Shown here: piece after piece, positions 21,107-27,391 of the stretch | How positions within the stretch are numbered: the stretch's first letter is position 1 | Layout: each line of letters opens with the position of its first letter | Virus record (IMG/VR): IMGVR_UViG_3300037246_000736 | Coordinates: 1-27,391 of that record | DNA length: 27,391 nucleotides | From: a virus | Direction: 5' to 3' (one strand) | Notes under the pieces: generated by a model | What the model saw: the letters and a program-made list of their open reading frames with translations, nothing else | Database searches by the model: none | Told to the model about the DNA's origin: nothing | Made by a program: the position numbers and the translations under genes

Positions 21107-21589
21107 TCATAATCCAAACTGCTTTAACATTTTACTGCCATCAATTACTCTATAACAATACTTGCGGGCATTATCAATACGCCTTACCTTTTCTGCACTC
21201 TTTCTTGTATATGTGTAAGGTATCCGTTGCATTGCCAATATAATTTTCTCGTCAGGATAATACTTTGCCATTCTCTTTTGTTTTACAACATCTCTCTGAG
21301 TCAAGTGCCCTTTACACTCATACCAATAATGACTGTCCTCTTCAATCACCTTGAAGTCAGGTGTATAAAATACCGTACCGCTGCGGATGTCCTCAAATTC
21401 AAACTTGTACGGTTCATATTCCCAATCAGTAATTGCGCCTGTAGTCTTTAATAATTCCAGGTATTTAGCCCATCGCATTTCAAAGCCAGACTTGAAATAA
21501 TGTGTTTTCCCACCAATAGTAAGCCAGCCTTTTTTGACGCCAACATACTCGACATTCAAAGGAATGTTCTCATATCCCATCTTAACCAT
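21107..21589 (-). CDS. DUF1064-like PD-(D/E)XK nuclease
   Basis: An ATG at 21589 (160 aa) is preferred to the longer TTG start at 21643 because it avoids a 107-nt overlap with the small zinc gene, leaving an 8-nt one. Motifs of this endonuclease-like family are present: SGFEMRWAKYLELL with Glu at residue 37, YTPDFKV with catalytic Asp at 78, then YECKG with Glu-91 and Lys-93, followed by a KQKRMAKYYP helix. This is the fold of phage T7 endonuclease I-type and related recycling or junction nucleases. It should cut branched or host DNA during recombination. It is separated from the main recombination set by the coiled-coil genes. Confidence 0.85.
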   Translation of the reverse strand: MVKMGYENIPLNVEYVGVKKGWLTIGGKTHYFKSGFEMRWAKYLELLKTTGAITDWEYEPYKFEFEDIRSGTVFYTPDFKVIEEDSHYWYECKGHLTQRDVVKQKRMAKYYPDEKIILAMQRIPYTYTRKSAEKVRRIDNARKYCYRVIDGSKMLKQFGL

Positions 21590-21749
21590 TCTTAAACACC
21601 TTTGTCCTTTTACAGTTCCCGCAGGTAACTTGAGTTCGGTCAAAAGTTGCGTGTTTGCCTATTACTCTTCTGCCACAAACTGTAGTATAAAGAGCACCAG
21701 GAAATATTACTCCACATTGAGTATAATGTATCTCTTTAGCTTTGGTCAT
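21582..21749 (-). CDS. Small zinc-knuckle protein
   Basis: A 55-codon frame starting within the last codons of the frameshifted coiled-coil gene, after AAGGTAAGCA. The product has single cysteines at 12 and 25 and CGNC at 43-46 (TCGNCKRTKVFKNG), enough for one zinc site, and a basic C-terminus. It bridges the space to the DUF1064 gene, which it overlaps by 8 nt. No family recognised; packing and composition support it. Confidence 0.6.
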   Translation of the reverse strand: MTKAKEIHYTQCGVIFPGALYTTVCGRRVIGKHATFDRTQVTCGNCKRTKVFKNG

Positions 21750-22126
21750 TGCTTACCTTTAGGGCTTGCTCTGTCATATCTTGCATACATTTGTCAAATC
21801 CAGCGAGTTTTTTGAATATAGCATTTGTTTGGCGGAAATGTTGTTCAAACATCATACTAATTCTCTCTTTCAGCCGCTTGTTCTCGGCTCTTAATCTTCG
21901 TATTTCAGTGGTAATATATTGTGCGTTCTTTTGTTTCTTGCGAAGTGTGTTTTTTTCTCTTTTTCGAGCATTAGATAGTGTTTTTATTTCCGCTTGAAGT
22001 TGATTGTCTTTTCTGGATATAGCTTTTCAGTTTGTCAATCTCGGCTTGGAGTTGGATATATTCTTTTTCTGGTGTGCATACATATTTAACACCAGTTACT
22101 ATATTACCTTCCATTCTCATCCACAT
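21736..22126 (-). pseudogene. Coiled-coil gene interrupted by a frameshift
   Basis: From the ATG at 22126 (after ATAGGAGAATGAA) a frame runs 51 codons to a stop at 21971. A second frame, +1 relative to it and with no start of its own, continues the same coiled-coil pattern to a stop at 21736. The join fits in CCAGAAAAGAC at about 22007-22017: removing one A restores a protein of about 129 aa. The first part has CTPEKEYIQLQAEIDKLK, the second QLQAEIKTLSNARKREKN and then the 128-bp duplicated tail. It may be a mutation, an assembly error or a programmed +1 shift. It is a paralogue of the zinc/coiled-coil gene at 14777-15007. Confidence 0.75.
21758..21885. repeat. 128-bp direct repeat, copy 2
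   Basis: This copy matches 14781-14908 at 127 of 128 positions in direct orientation. It encodes the C-terminal tail of the frameshifted coiled-coil gene. Near-identity across about 7 kb, with divergent flanks, points to recent copying or recombination between the two loci. Confidence 0.95.
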
Positions 22127-22127
22127 T

Positions 22128-22574
22128 TCATTCTCCTATTTCCTTCTGTCCTGCTGGTAACAAATTAGGCATATCACCTGTTTGTAACATTTTTTCAATT
22201 TGAGGATGTAGTGCTTCGCCAACGGTTCTGCCCCCAGTTAAACAAGTTTGAGCTAAAAACTCATCTTCAAAAGTTGTAAGACCAATATCAACCATTTCCA
22301 ATTTTGATTTTAAGGCAATAACCAACACGCGATAACGCTGACGCAAGGCTCTCTTGTAATCCTGCTCTCCTGTCTGAATAGCTTTGAAATCATTTCTTTT
22401 CGGCAAAGGAATCCCAAATTTTATAGTACGACCATTGTATTCAAAACCAATCCCATCGCCGCGAGGGCTTGTGCCAAAAAAGAAATTGTTTATGCCATAC
22501 CGCTTGAGGATTTTTTCAATCTCTATCCTTGACCGTTCTATTGGGACTTTTGTGTTTTTCGCATATTTTGCCAT
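22128..22574 (-). CDS. Conserved-type phage protein of unknown function
   Basis: A 148-aa product starting after GGGAGAATAAG. Typical pattern: an N-terminal KVPIERSRIEIEKILKRYGI helix, then GTSPRGDGIGFEYNGRTIKF and GIPLPKR strands, a YKRALRQRYRVLVIALKSKL helix with basic residues, and a C-terminal EIEK-type end. Proteins of this layout (NTKVPxExSxxEIE start, F-x-LPLP segment) recur in replication regions of many phages without known function. It ends 1 nt before the frameshifted gene's start. The role is probably replication- or recombination-associated by location only. Confidence 0.75.
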   Translation of the reverse strand: MAKYAKNTKVPIERSRIEIEKILKRYGINNFFFGTSPRGDGIGFEYNGRTIKFGIPLPKRNDFKAIQTGEQDYKRALRQRYRVLVIALKSKLEMVDIGLTTFEDEFLAQTCLTGGRTVGEALHPQIEKMLQTGDMPNLLPAGQKEIGE

Positions 22575-22575
22575 C

Positions 22576-23055
22576 TTATTCTCCCAATTCCTTAACCTGC
22601 TTGTTTGTCCTTACGCCAAACTGTCGGCTTGACATACCTTTGGGTACACTTTTAAGTACAGGAAGAATTTTCTGAATTAAAGGTGGGGGAAGTCTCTTTT
22701 TCCGTTCTTCCCGTCGCCGTCTCTGCAAATAAGGCTGTAGCCATCCTTCTTCATCAAAATCACCTGGCAAGAAACGACATAGCTGTAATTCACTTCTGTT
22801 GTCTGGTCGAGTTCGAGTCAGAAATTCTCTTAATGTCCAACGATGTGTCCAGATATAATCAGTGCTTAGAAAAACCAAAGCAAAATTATCTATTGCAGTA
22901 ATCAAGTTCTTTAACCCGACTTGTTTTATTAGCCGCCGAATAGTTATTGCTGTAGGCTTAGACATTTCTCGGTGCGAAACCCAATTTCCTCGGCCTTTAT
23001 ATAAATTCCAGTGGTCAAAAACCTGCTGGATTTCCTTATCTGTAACTCTTTTCAT
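22576..23055 (-). CDS. Replication-associated protein with C-terminal phage motif
   Basis: A 159-aa product starting after AAAGGTATTTAA. Residues 1-75 are helical with a MSKPTAITIRRLIKQVGLKN region. The segment ITAIDNFALVFLSTDYIWTH then RWTLREFLTR (residues about 53-82) matches a pattern found at the C-terminus of phage replisome-organiser or helicase-loader proteins, where the order is an AIxNYA helix followed by W-x-x-x-WTLxEFL. The remaining part is very basic (YLQRRRREERKKRLPPP). No N-terminal DNA-binding domain is obvious, so it may be a partial or accessory form. It sits next to the nuclease gene. Confidence 0.68.
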   Translation of the reverse strand: MKRVTDKEIQQVFDHWNLYKGRGNWVSHREMSKPTAITIRRLIKQVGLKNLITAIDNFALVFLSTDYIWTHRWTLREFLTRTRPDNRSELQLCRFLPGDFDEEGWLQPYLQRRRREERKKRLPPPLIQKILPVLKSVPKGMSSRQFGVRTNKQVKELGE

Positions 23056-23069
23056 TTAAATACCTTTGT

Positions 23070-23738
23070 TTACATATAAGCTAATCCGCCACACGCCTCC
23101 ATCGCTTTACGCGACCGCCGCAATAATTCCAGCCTTGGCTTATCTCCAACTATCGCTCGGTGAACATCACTAACGGTTTTGGCCATATCTATCATTCGGT
23201 AATACTGACTGGTGCGAAAATTCATTGTTAGCCAAAGCATATCAAATGCCATTGCGTGTATAGTGCTATCTGGCAGAATATTTAGTTTTGGTATCTTTTT
23301 TTCCGTTAGACCTGTACCATAAGGAGTTAGTAGTCCCCAAAAATCAGGTAATTCCTTCGGCTCACAAATCCCTTTTTCGGCGACTACCCAATGAGCGGTT
23401 CCGACAGGTTTCATTCGTGCTTTCGCGTGGGGTGTACTTCTATTGCCAAAAGTATTCAAAAAATCAGCACGCGATATTTTAACTTCAAAAACACACACAT
23501 ACCACCTATCAATATCACCTTCTATCCTGCGTTCCGGCCAGCCAAAAAAAGTCTTTTTCTTCAAGCCTGAAAAATTGGTATATCTTGCGTGATGCTCTTC
23601 GTACATTCCTGCAATTGCTACAAAATCAGCAGGATAACCCACAAAATCTGCTTCTGGATAACCACACCTCTTGAAAGAACGATTAGTAATCCATCGCACA
23701 AGCATATTTTGTAGTTCTATATGTCTTTTACTTGGCAT
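23070..23738 (-). CDS. PD-(D/E)XK nuclease-like protein (MmcB type)
   Basis: A 222-aa product after AAGGGATTGCT. The nuclease core is visible: RxPEADFVGYPADFVAIAG-type strand with Asp at 38, then VCVFEVKISRADFLNTFGN with Glu-85 and Lys-87 forming the ExK pair, followed by AHWVVAEKGICEPKELPDFW, the conserved strand and PEGL-like turn of MmcB-type proteins. The basic C-terminal helices (RLELLRRSRKAMEAC) may bind DNA. It probably processes DNA ends or joints with the recombination genes; a restriction-like role is an alternative. It overlaps the small gene upstream. Confidence 0.78.
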   Translation of the reverse strand: MPSKRHIELQNMLVRWITNRSFKRCGYPEADFVGYPADFVAIAGMYEEHHARYTNFSGLKKKTFFGWPERRIEGDIDRWYVCVFEVKISRADFLNTFGNRSTPHAKARMKPVGTAHWVVAEKGICEPKELPDFWGLLTPYGTGLTEKKIPKLNILPDSTIHAMAFDMLWLTMNFRTSQYYRMIDMAKTVSDVHRAIVGDKPRLELLRRSRKAMEACGGLAYM

Positions 23739-23866
23739 AGCAATCCCTTGCTTCTTCTAATCCTCATAAAATCTCTTATATCCCCACTATGCACCGCCTT
23801 ACGGGCAGCGTCGGCATAGTCTTTACCGAACATATCCTTTAGCTCTTGGTATTGTTTATCTTGCAT
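23717..23866 (-). CDS. Small protein between NinB-like and nuclease genes
   Basis: A 49-codon frame beginning inside the end of the NinB-like gene and ending inside the start of the nuclease gene. The product (MQDKQYQELKDMFGKDYADA and ARKAVHSGDIRDFMRIRRSK) is helical and basic at its C-terminus. Overlaps of 11 and 22 nt are typical of the region, but its ribosome-binding site is weak (GGAAAAATA). Probably real; function unknown. Confidence 0.52.
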   Translation of the reverse strand: MQDKQYQELKDMFGKDYADAARKAVHSGDIRDFMRIRRSKGLLCQVKDI

Positions 23867-24323
23867 TATTTTTCCAGTCTGGATCCGCCGGAGGGATTTG
23901 GCAGTTAAAATATTTAGCCAGCCACATTATGCACCAGTCCATAAAAGCAGCACATTCCGCCATACTCATATCGCCTTTGTTTTTGTACTCTCCGTTCCAT
24001 TTGCCGTACCGGCTCTTCAAAAATATGTCTGTAGTCAATTTATCAAGTGGTAGCTCATAGCTTTTTTCCCTTGCCGCTATTGTCAGAGTAAACTCCCCAC
24101 TTTCCTTAAATGCTTCAAACGCACAAGGTAAGATAACAGCGTAATAATAACCGAGCTCTTCAGGCGATTTAGGCTTGCCTTGTTTGGTAATAGTTAGGTA
24201 TCCTGCCTGCCCTTCTTTCCACGCATCCATAATCGAAGCCAGTTCGTTCCAATCCAAACCTCCGAACCGCTCAAACACGCTTACTCTATTGCGCTTCGTA
24301 AATGATAGTTTTGCCTGTTTCAT
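23856..24323 (-). CDS. NinB-like recombination protein candidate
   Basis: A 155-aa product directly after SSB. It has a TITKQGKPKSPEELGYYYAVILPCAFEAF segment (residues about 42-70), a TTDIFLKSRYGKWNGEYKNKG turn, and a C-terminal SMAECAAFMDWCIMWLAKY helix followed by IPPADPDW. This resembles the NinB/Orf group in the way an E-Q-x-YYW-type helix pairs with an S-x-E-F/MxxI-xxW helix; NinB-like proteins bind single strands and help load recombinases. The fit is approximate, so the family is tentative, but the recombination-cassette position is clear. No good ribosome-binding site is seen, so translation may be coupled to the SSB gene, which ends 2 nt before. Confidence 0.65.
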   Translation of the reverse strand: MKQAKLSFTKRNRVSVFERFGGLDWNELASIMDAWKEGQAGYLTITKQGKPKSPEELGYYYAVILPCAFEAFKESGEFTLTIAAREKSYELPLDKLTTDIFLKSRYGKWNGEYKNKGDMSMAECAAFMDWCIMWLAKYFNCQIPPADPDWKNNAR

Positions 24324-24325
24324 AA

Positions 24326-24706
24326 TTAAAAGGGTACATCTTCTTCGGGTGTTTTATTATCAGAGGCGGTGTTTCTGTTGGCTTGTTTAAGGAACTGAAA
24401 GCTCTCAATAGTAACTTTGTGCTTGCTCCGCTTCGTACCGTCTTGAGCTGTCCACGAATCAAGCGTCAACCTACCTTCAATGAAAAACGGGTCGCCCTTC
24501 GTAACGTACTTATTGATATTCTCTGCTGTTCTTCCAAAGGCCACACAATCAACAAAACAGATTTCGCTCTTTTCTTCGCCACCCTTGCTTCTCCATCTAC
24601 GATTTACGGCCAATCCGAAATTTACAACAGCCGTTTGGCTCGGCAGATAGGATAACTCTGGCTCACGAGTAAGATTGCCGGCCAAAATTACTTTGTTATA
24701 GTTCAT
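24326..24706 (-). CDS. ssb: Single-stranded DNA-binding protein
   Basis: A 126-aa OB-fold protein with the full pattern: NKVILAGNLTREPELSYLP at residues 4-22, VNFGLAVNRRW, then FVDCVAFGRTAENINKYVTKGDPFFIEGRL, a TWTAQDGTKR-type strand and a KHKVTIESFQFL strand. The acidic tail ends in EEDVPF, the peptide through which SSBs recruit partner enzymes. It coats single strands during replication and annealing. Its ATG overlaps the ERF stop, after AAGGAAAAAAAGA, so the two are translated together. Length and motifs match phage SSBs. Confidence 0.94.
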   Translation of the reverse strand: MNYNKVILAGNLTREPELSYLPSQTAVVNFGLAVNRRWRSKGGEEKSEICFVDCVAFGRTAENINKYVTKGDPFFIEGRLTLDSWTAQDGTKRSKHKVTIESFQFLKQANRNTASDNKTPEEDVPF

Positions 24707-25329
24707 TTCTTTTTTTCCTTCATAATTAGCTTTTGCGGCATATTTTTGATAATGTTTCGCATATCTCCTAATGTTTTAGGGGCACCCTCCAAAACTATTC
24801 TTGTAAACGCTTCTTCATTAAACTCAAAGCCCTCAGCTAAATCGTCTTTGTGTTCTGTAGTGTAGTTGAAAAATTCTTGACCTATTAACTCCAACCGCTT
24901 TTCGTCTTGACTTTGCCTCTCTGGTTTCGGCTTTGGCTTTGGTTTATCATTATTTTTGGGATGGTTAGGGTCATCGGGGTCTTTGGTGTCGTCAATACAG
25001 AACAGACCGTTAAGTGCATACTTGCGCGCATAGCTACTTGCCGCCCCCGTTATCTGTGCAACATCCATACCCTTTTTATCAAGGGACTCTCTGGCATAAG
25101 CTGATACGGATTTTGTTACATCCCCAGTTACAAGATGTACGGTAGCTTTAACGTAATACCTATCGCCAATTAGCACAATCTCGTCCGTTATCAATAACAC
25201 GGAATCGCCCAATAGCGGCTTGACAGCTTCGAGTATGTCCTCACAGCTACGGTATTTATATTTACCAAAAGCATTAAACTGCCCTTTGGGGGCTATTAGT
25301 TTCTGTTGAATTTCTGCTAACTTGTTCAT
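24703..25329 (-). CDS. erf: ERF-family single-strand annealing protein
   Basis: A 208-aa recombinase. The conserved core is residues 1-116: a FGKYKYRSCEDILEAVKPLL helix, then VSAYARESLDKKGMDVAQIT and GAASSYARKYALNGLFCIDD, the family signature, followed by a DPDDPN acidic turn. A Lys/Pro-rich linker (KPKPKPKP, about 129-136) joins a C-terminal helical domain. ERF proteins anneal complementary single strands in a Red-like pathway with an exonuclease, here the YqaJ protein two genes away. It starts after AAAGGTAGGTTAAA. The C-terminal part is not conserved in the family and may bind partner proteins. Confidence 0.93.
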   Translation of the reverse strand: MNKLAEIQQKLIAPKGQFNAFGKYKYRSCEDILEAVKPLLGDSVLLITDEIVLIGDRYYVKATVHLVTGDVTKSVSAYARESLDKKGMDVAQITGAASSYARKYALNGLFCIDDTKDPDDPNHPKNNDKPKPKPKPERQSQDEKRLELIGQEFFNYTTEHKDDLAEGFEFNEEAFTRIVLEGAPKTLGDMRNIIKNMPQKLIMKEKKK

Positions 25330-25344
25330 TTTAACCTACCTTTC

Positions 25345-26037
25345 TTACCTCGAAGCAATTATATCTTCGGAGTATATTTCGATACCTGCAATTTGTTTTT
25401 TACCTTTCGACGCTCGAACGATTTGGCCAATAAATTTTTCATCTGGTATCATATATTCTCTTGGGATGTCATCCGCGTTAATTACCTTAAACTTCCATAT
25501 TTTCCTTGTTGATATACCTGCAACCTCCTCGATACTACTTTCGACAACTGGGGTTATGGACGTAACTGCCACAGCTTCAGCTTCGAGTTTTTCAGCTTGG
25601 GCTTTTGCAGCAGCCTTAGCCTTGTCTGTCTTAAGCGATTCTGCTCTTGCTGCTTCTCTTGCGGCTTGTGCTTGTAGCTTCTCGGCTTCTTTACGCTGTA
25701 TCTCGGCAAGTCTCGCTTCTTCGGCTCGTCTTATTTTTTCCTGTTCCGTTTGCCAACTAACCATAGCTTTCTTTACAGCCTCTTCGGCCCGCTTAAGAAA
25801 GTCCAGAGGAGACTTAAAAAGAGCTATGATTTTCTTTTTACTCTCCTCTATTGGTGCAGTTAAACTTTTTCTGGTATCATCAAGCTCTTTATACTTTGCC
25901 TTGATAGCTTTTACATCATCCGCCGACGCTCGATACTTTTCTATACTGTCGATGATGTAATTGTCATAAACACTCAGCGACTCTGTGGTTTCTTTGATTT
26001 TTGCTTGCACTTCTACCGACACAATTGCAGTTTCCAT
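25345..26037 (-). CDS. Coiled-coil accessory protein of the recombination cassette
   Basis: A 230-aa product with a long Ala/Glu/Lys-rich coiled coil at about residues 80-155 (EKIRRAEEARLAEIQRKEAE and beyond), preceded by a DTRKSLTAPIEESKKKI helix. A compact C-terminal domain reads KIWKFKVINADDIPREYMIP, then FIGQIVRASKGKKQIAGIEI, a pattern I associate with proteins sitting between exonuclease and annealing genes in many phages. Its exact activity is unknown; it could tether exonuclease and recombinase on the DNA. It starts after AAAGGAAGATT, 11 nt after the YqaJ gene. Confidence 0.8.
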   Translation of the reverse strand: METAIVSVEVQAKIKETTESLSVYDNYIIDSIEKYRASADDVKAIKAKYKELDDTRKSLTAPIEESKKKIIALFKSPLDFLKRAEEAVKKAMVSWQTEQEKIRRAEEARLAEIQRKEAEKLQAQAAREAARAESLKTDKAKAAAKAQAEKLEAEAVAVTSITPVVESSIEEVAGISTRKIWKFKVINADDIPREYMIPDEKFIGQIVRASKGKKQIAGIEIYSEDIIASR

Positions 26038-26048
26038 AATCTTCCTTT

Positions 26049-26654
26049 CTAAAATTCAGCACCTTCAGTTATTTTGGTAATCATTTCTTTTAGTTCATTT
26101 ACGAATTGCTCAACGGCTATTTCTAAAACCTTGATATACTTCTCATCCCTGAATACTCGAACACTGAAAAACGGCCTGTCTTTTATAGTAGGACAATAAC
26201 TTATCCAATCACACCATTTACGTTCTGTTACCCACAATTGACCTTGAACCTGCGAGCGATAGAAAGTAGGCATTTTAGCTTTTAATATGTTCTCGATATG
26301 CGTTGAAGGTATCGGGCATTTAATCTCTATCTGTCCATCATTACTAACTAAACCATCCGGACTTGTCCCAACCCAATCGTCTCGCTTAATAAATCCGACC
26401 TGTTCAATTGAGTAACCCTTCAAGCCTTCGTAATACTCTCTGGCTTGCGGCTCTATATCCAGCCCGTTCTCCATATTTTCGTTTGAATATCCCACCTGAG
26501 TAATGCCTGTCAATCTTTCAGCAGCCAGTTTACGCATATAAAGTCCTCTGCCAGAGCCTGTATTCAGAACCTTGTCAAAGTTGCTCGTACTCACTACGCC
26601 GAGCTTAGCTTCATACCACGCTTCGCTGCCTTGCTCAACCTTAAGGATATTCAT
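26049..26654 (-). CDS. YqaJ-type viral 5'-3' exonuclease
   Basis: A 201-aa member of the lambda-exonuclease/YqaJ family. Motifs: GSEAWYEAKLGVVSTSNF at residues 9-26, a GLDIEPQAREYY segment with Glu-69, DDWVGTSPDG with metal-binding Asp-100, QIEIKCP with catalytic Glu-110 and Lys-112, and SQVQGQLWVT with the Gln helix at 135-139. These enzymes degrade one strand of double-stranded DNA ends, leaving single strands for the annealing protein. Its ATG overlaps the preceding stop by ATGA. With ERF and SSB it completes the recombination set. Confidence 0.93.
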   Translation of the reverse strand: MNILKVEQGSEAWYEAKLGVVSTSNFDKVLNTGSGRGLYMRKLAAERLTGITQVGYSNENMENGLDIEPQAREYYEGLKGYSIEQVGFIKRDDWVGTSPDGLVSNDGQIEIKCPIPSTHIENILKAKMPTFYRSQVQGQLWVTERKWCDWISYCPTIKDRPFFSVRVFRDEKYIKVLEIAVEQFVNELKEMITKITEGAEF

Positions 26655-27088
26655 TCTTGCTTCTCCATCAATTTTGTGTCATCGTGTATAGTGCCGATAA
26701 CTTCCATCCAATCGCCTATATTTTGACATTCCCAAGTTGGAGCTTCTCCCAACTTGCCTTTGCACTCAACATAATAAGCCAAGTAAGTGCAAACGCAGTC
26801 TCCTGATTTATCAAGAGGCAGTTTCCCAAAACGCACAATCCCGATTTCGTCACAATCATCTTTGAGTATATCCCCTTCATATATTGGTTGGCCATCAGGA
26901 AATTCTTTTGTTCGCTTCTTGTCGCAGAGGCCGGTACTCTGCCCAACTGTTTCAGGGATGATTTCAGCAATATATCCTTTTAGACCGTACATTCTGGCCA
27001 TTGGTGGTTTATCGCCAAAAGTTATGCACCCATACACCCATTCGCCATTATCTTTTCGCTTGCCTCTGAATTTTATCTCTCTATTCAT
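26651..27088 (-). CDS. YopX-family protein
   Basis: The ATG at 27088 has AAGGAG before it; the longer frame to 27136 would overlap the previous gene too far (145 aa chosen). The family signature is clear at the N-terminus: MNREIKFRGKRKDNGEWVYG, followed later by the IPETVGQSTGLCDKK strand-turn, a KEFPDGQPIYEGDILKDD turn and a C-terminal WMEVIGTIHDD. YopX proteins are common in phages of many hosts; their biochemical role is unknown. It is coupled by ATGA to the exonuclease gene and overlaps the Cys-rich gene by 8 nt. Confidence 0.9.
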   Translation of the reverse strand: MNREIKFRGKRKDNGEWVYGCITFGDKPPMARMYGLKGYIAEIIPETVGQSTGLCDKKRTKEFPDGQPIYEGDILKDDCDEIGIVRFGKLPLDKSGDCVCTYLAYYVECKGKLGEAPTWECQNIGDWMEVIGTIHDDTKLMEKQE

Positions 27089-27371
27089 TTTCTTTCTCCT
27101 TACATTCAAGACACAAATTACTAAAAGTGTCGTCAACTTCTATTCCACAATTAGGATTCTCTGTTTTCATAAGCTCCCAACATTGCTTGCAATGCCTTTT
27201 CCCGCAAGTATCACAGGCCGGAGCGCATTCCAAGCAAACAATCTTGCCACAATCGCACTCGTGATATTCATATTCGCAATCTGTGCCGCAAATAGTACAG
27301 TTATTATCCCTGCATTTAGAAACACCTATATCACAGTATTTTGAGCAGCTTTCACAGTCAGGGTCAGACAT
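27081..27371 (-). CDS. Cysteine-rich zinc protein
   Basis: A 96-aa product containing 18 cysteines, most in CxxC pairs (for example CESC, CTIC, CLEC, CDTC, CKQC), plus two histidines, so it should hold four or more zinc ions in a RING/B-box-like array. It starts after ACAGGAG. There is no helix or enzyme motif. Such small zinc clusters may serve as adapters or bind nucleic acid; similar Cys-rich proteins accompany recombination genes in some phages. It is the rightmost gene, and the sequence continues beyond the window. Confidence 0.78.
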   Translation of the reverse strand: MSDPDCESCSKYCDIGVSKCRDNNCTICGTDCEYEYHECDCGKIVCLECAPACDTCGKRHCKQCWELMKTENPNCGIEVDDTFSNLCLECKEKENE

Positions 27372-27391
27372 CTTATGTTCTCCTGTTCCAC

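Noticed and set aside
21590-21643. Longer TTG start for the DUF1064 nuclease
   Set aside because: It lacks a ribosome-binding site and would overlap most of the small zinc gene; the ATG at 21589 keeps all family motifs.
25322-25960. Plus-strand open frame of 212 codons, Ala/Ser-rich
   Set aside because: It is the antisense of the coiled-coil accessory gene, whose Ala/Glu/Lys repeats create a long open frame.
26787-27344. Plus-strand open frame of 185 codons at the right end
   Set aside because: It is opposite the YopX and Cys-rich genes; its Ser/Pro/Leu-rich product looks like an antisense translation.

Overview
The window is 27.4 kb of a tailed double-stranded DNA phage (Caudoviricetes), either a free virus or a prophage. 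Every gene I accept is on the minus strand, so the map reads from right to left. Genes are packed with 4-nt ATGA or 5-nt TAATG overlaps, almost all have AGGAG-type Shine-Dalgarno sites, and there is no tRNA, integrase, repressor, polymerase or helicase. The host cannot be named. A lipobox protein, Sec-type signal peptides and canonical sigma70-like promoters suggest a diderm bacterium, and the mix of recognisable phage families with unassigned genes fits an uncultivated environmental virus. The head genes (connector-type portal, scaffold, coat, Bbp16-like cement) resemble podoviruses of the Bordetella phage BPP-1 kind.

Regions, in transcription order. (1) 27371-22128, recombination and replication: Cys-rich protein, YopX-like protein, YqaJ exonuclease, coiled-coil accessory protein, ERF annealing protein, SSB, NinB-like protein, a PD-(D/E)XK nuclease and a replication-type protein. 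(2) 22126-19067: a frameshifted coiled-coil gene, small zinc proteins, a DUF1064 nuclease, a three-TM protein, a beta-class DNA methyltransferase and an exported protein. (3) 19070-15981: lipoprotein, DUF1353 protein, a structured RNA, a zinc protein, a DUF5131 radical-SAM protein and a small C5-methyltransferase-like protein. (4) 15876-14335: a strong promoter feeding a pseudoknot and terminator-like RNA, three small genes, and a 440-bp non-coding region rich in inverted repeats. (5) 14334-10434: TerS, TerL, a small basic protein and the portal. (6) 10437-6467: about fifteen small genes, including an HNH endonuclease and a holin-like protein. (7) 6356-1: LAGLIDADG endonuclease, scaffold, coat and cement proteins, then two large proteins with signal peptides, the last cut by the window edge.

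The recombination genes form a lambda-Red-like exonuclease/annealing/SSB system. The two methyltransferases and the radical-SAM protein may together modify DNA, but that is inference. The terminase, portal, scaffold, coat and cement genes build and fill the head.

The most unusual content is RNA or DNA structure rather than a named protein system: a promoter-driven pseudoknot RNA at 15757-15876, a folded element with a B12-box-like strand ahead of the radical-SAM gene at 18152-18236, the repeat-rich region before the terminase, a 10-bp tandem repeat between TerL and portal, and a 128-bp duplicated segment shared by two coiled-coil genes, one of them frameshifted.
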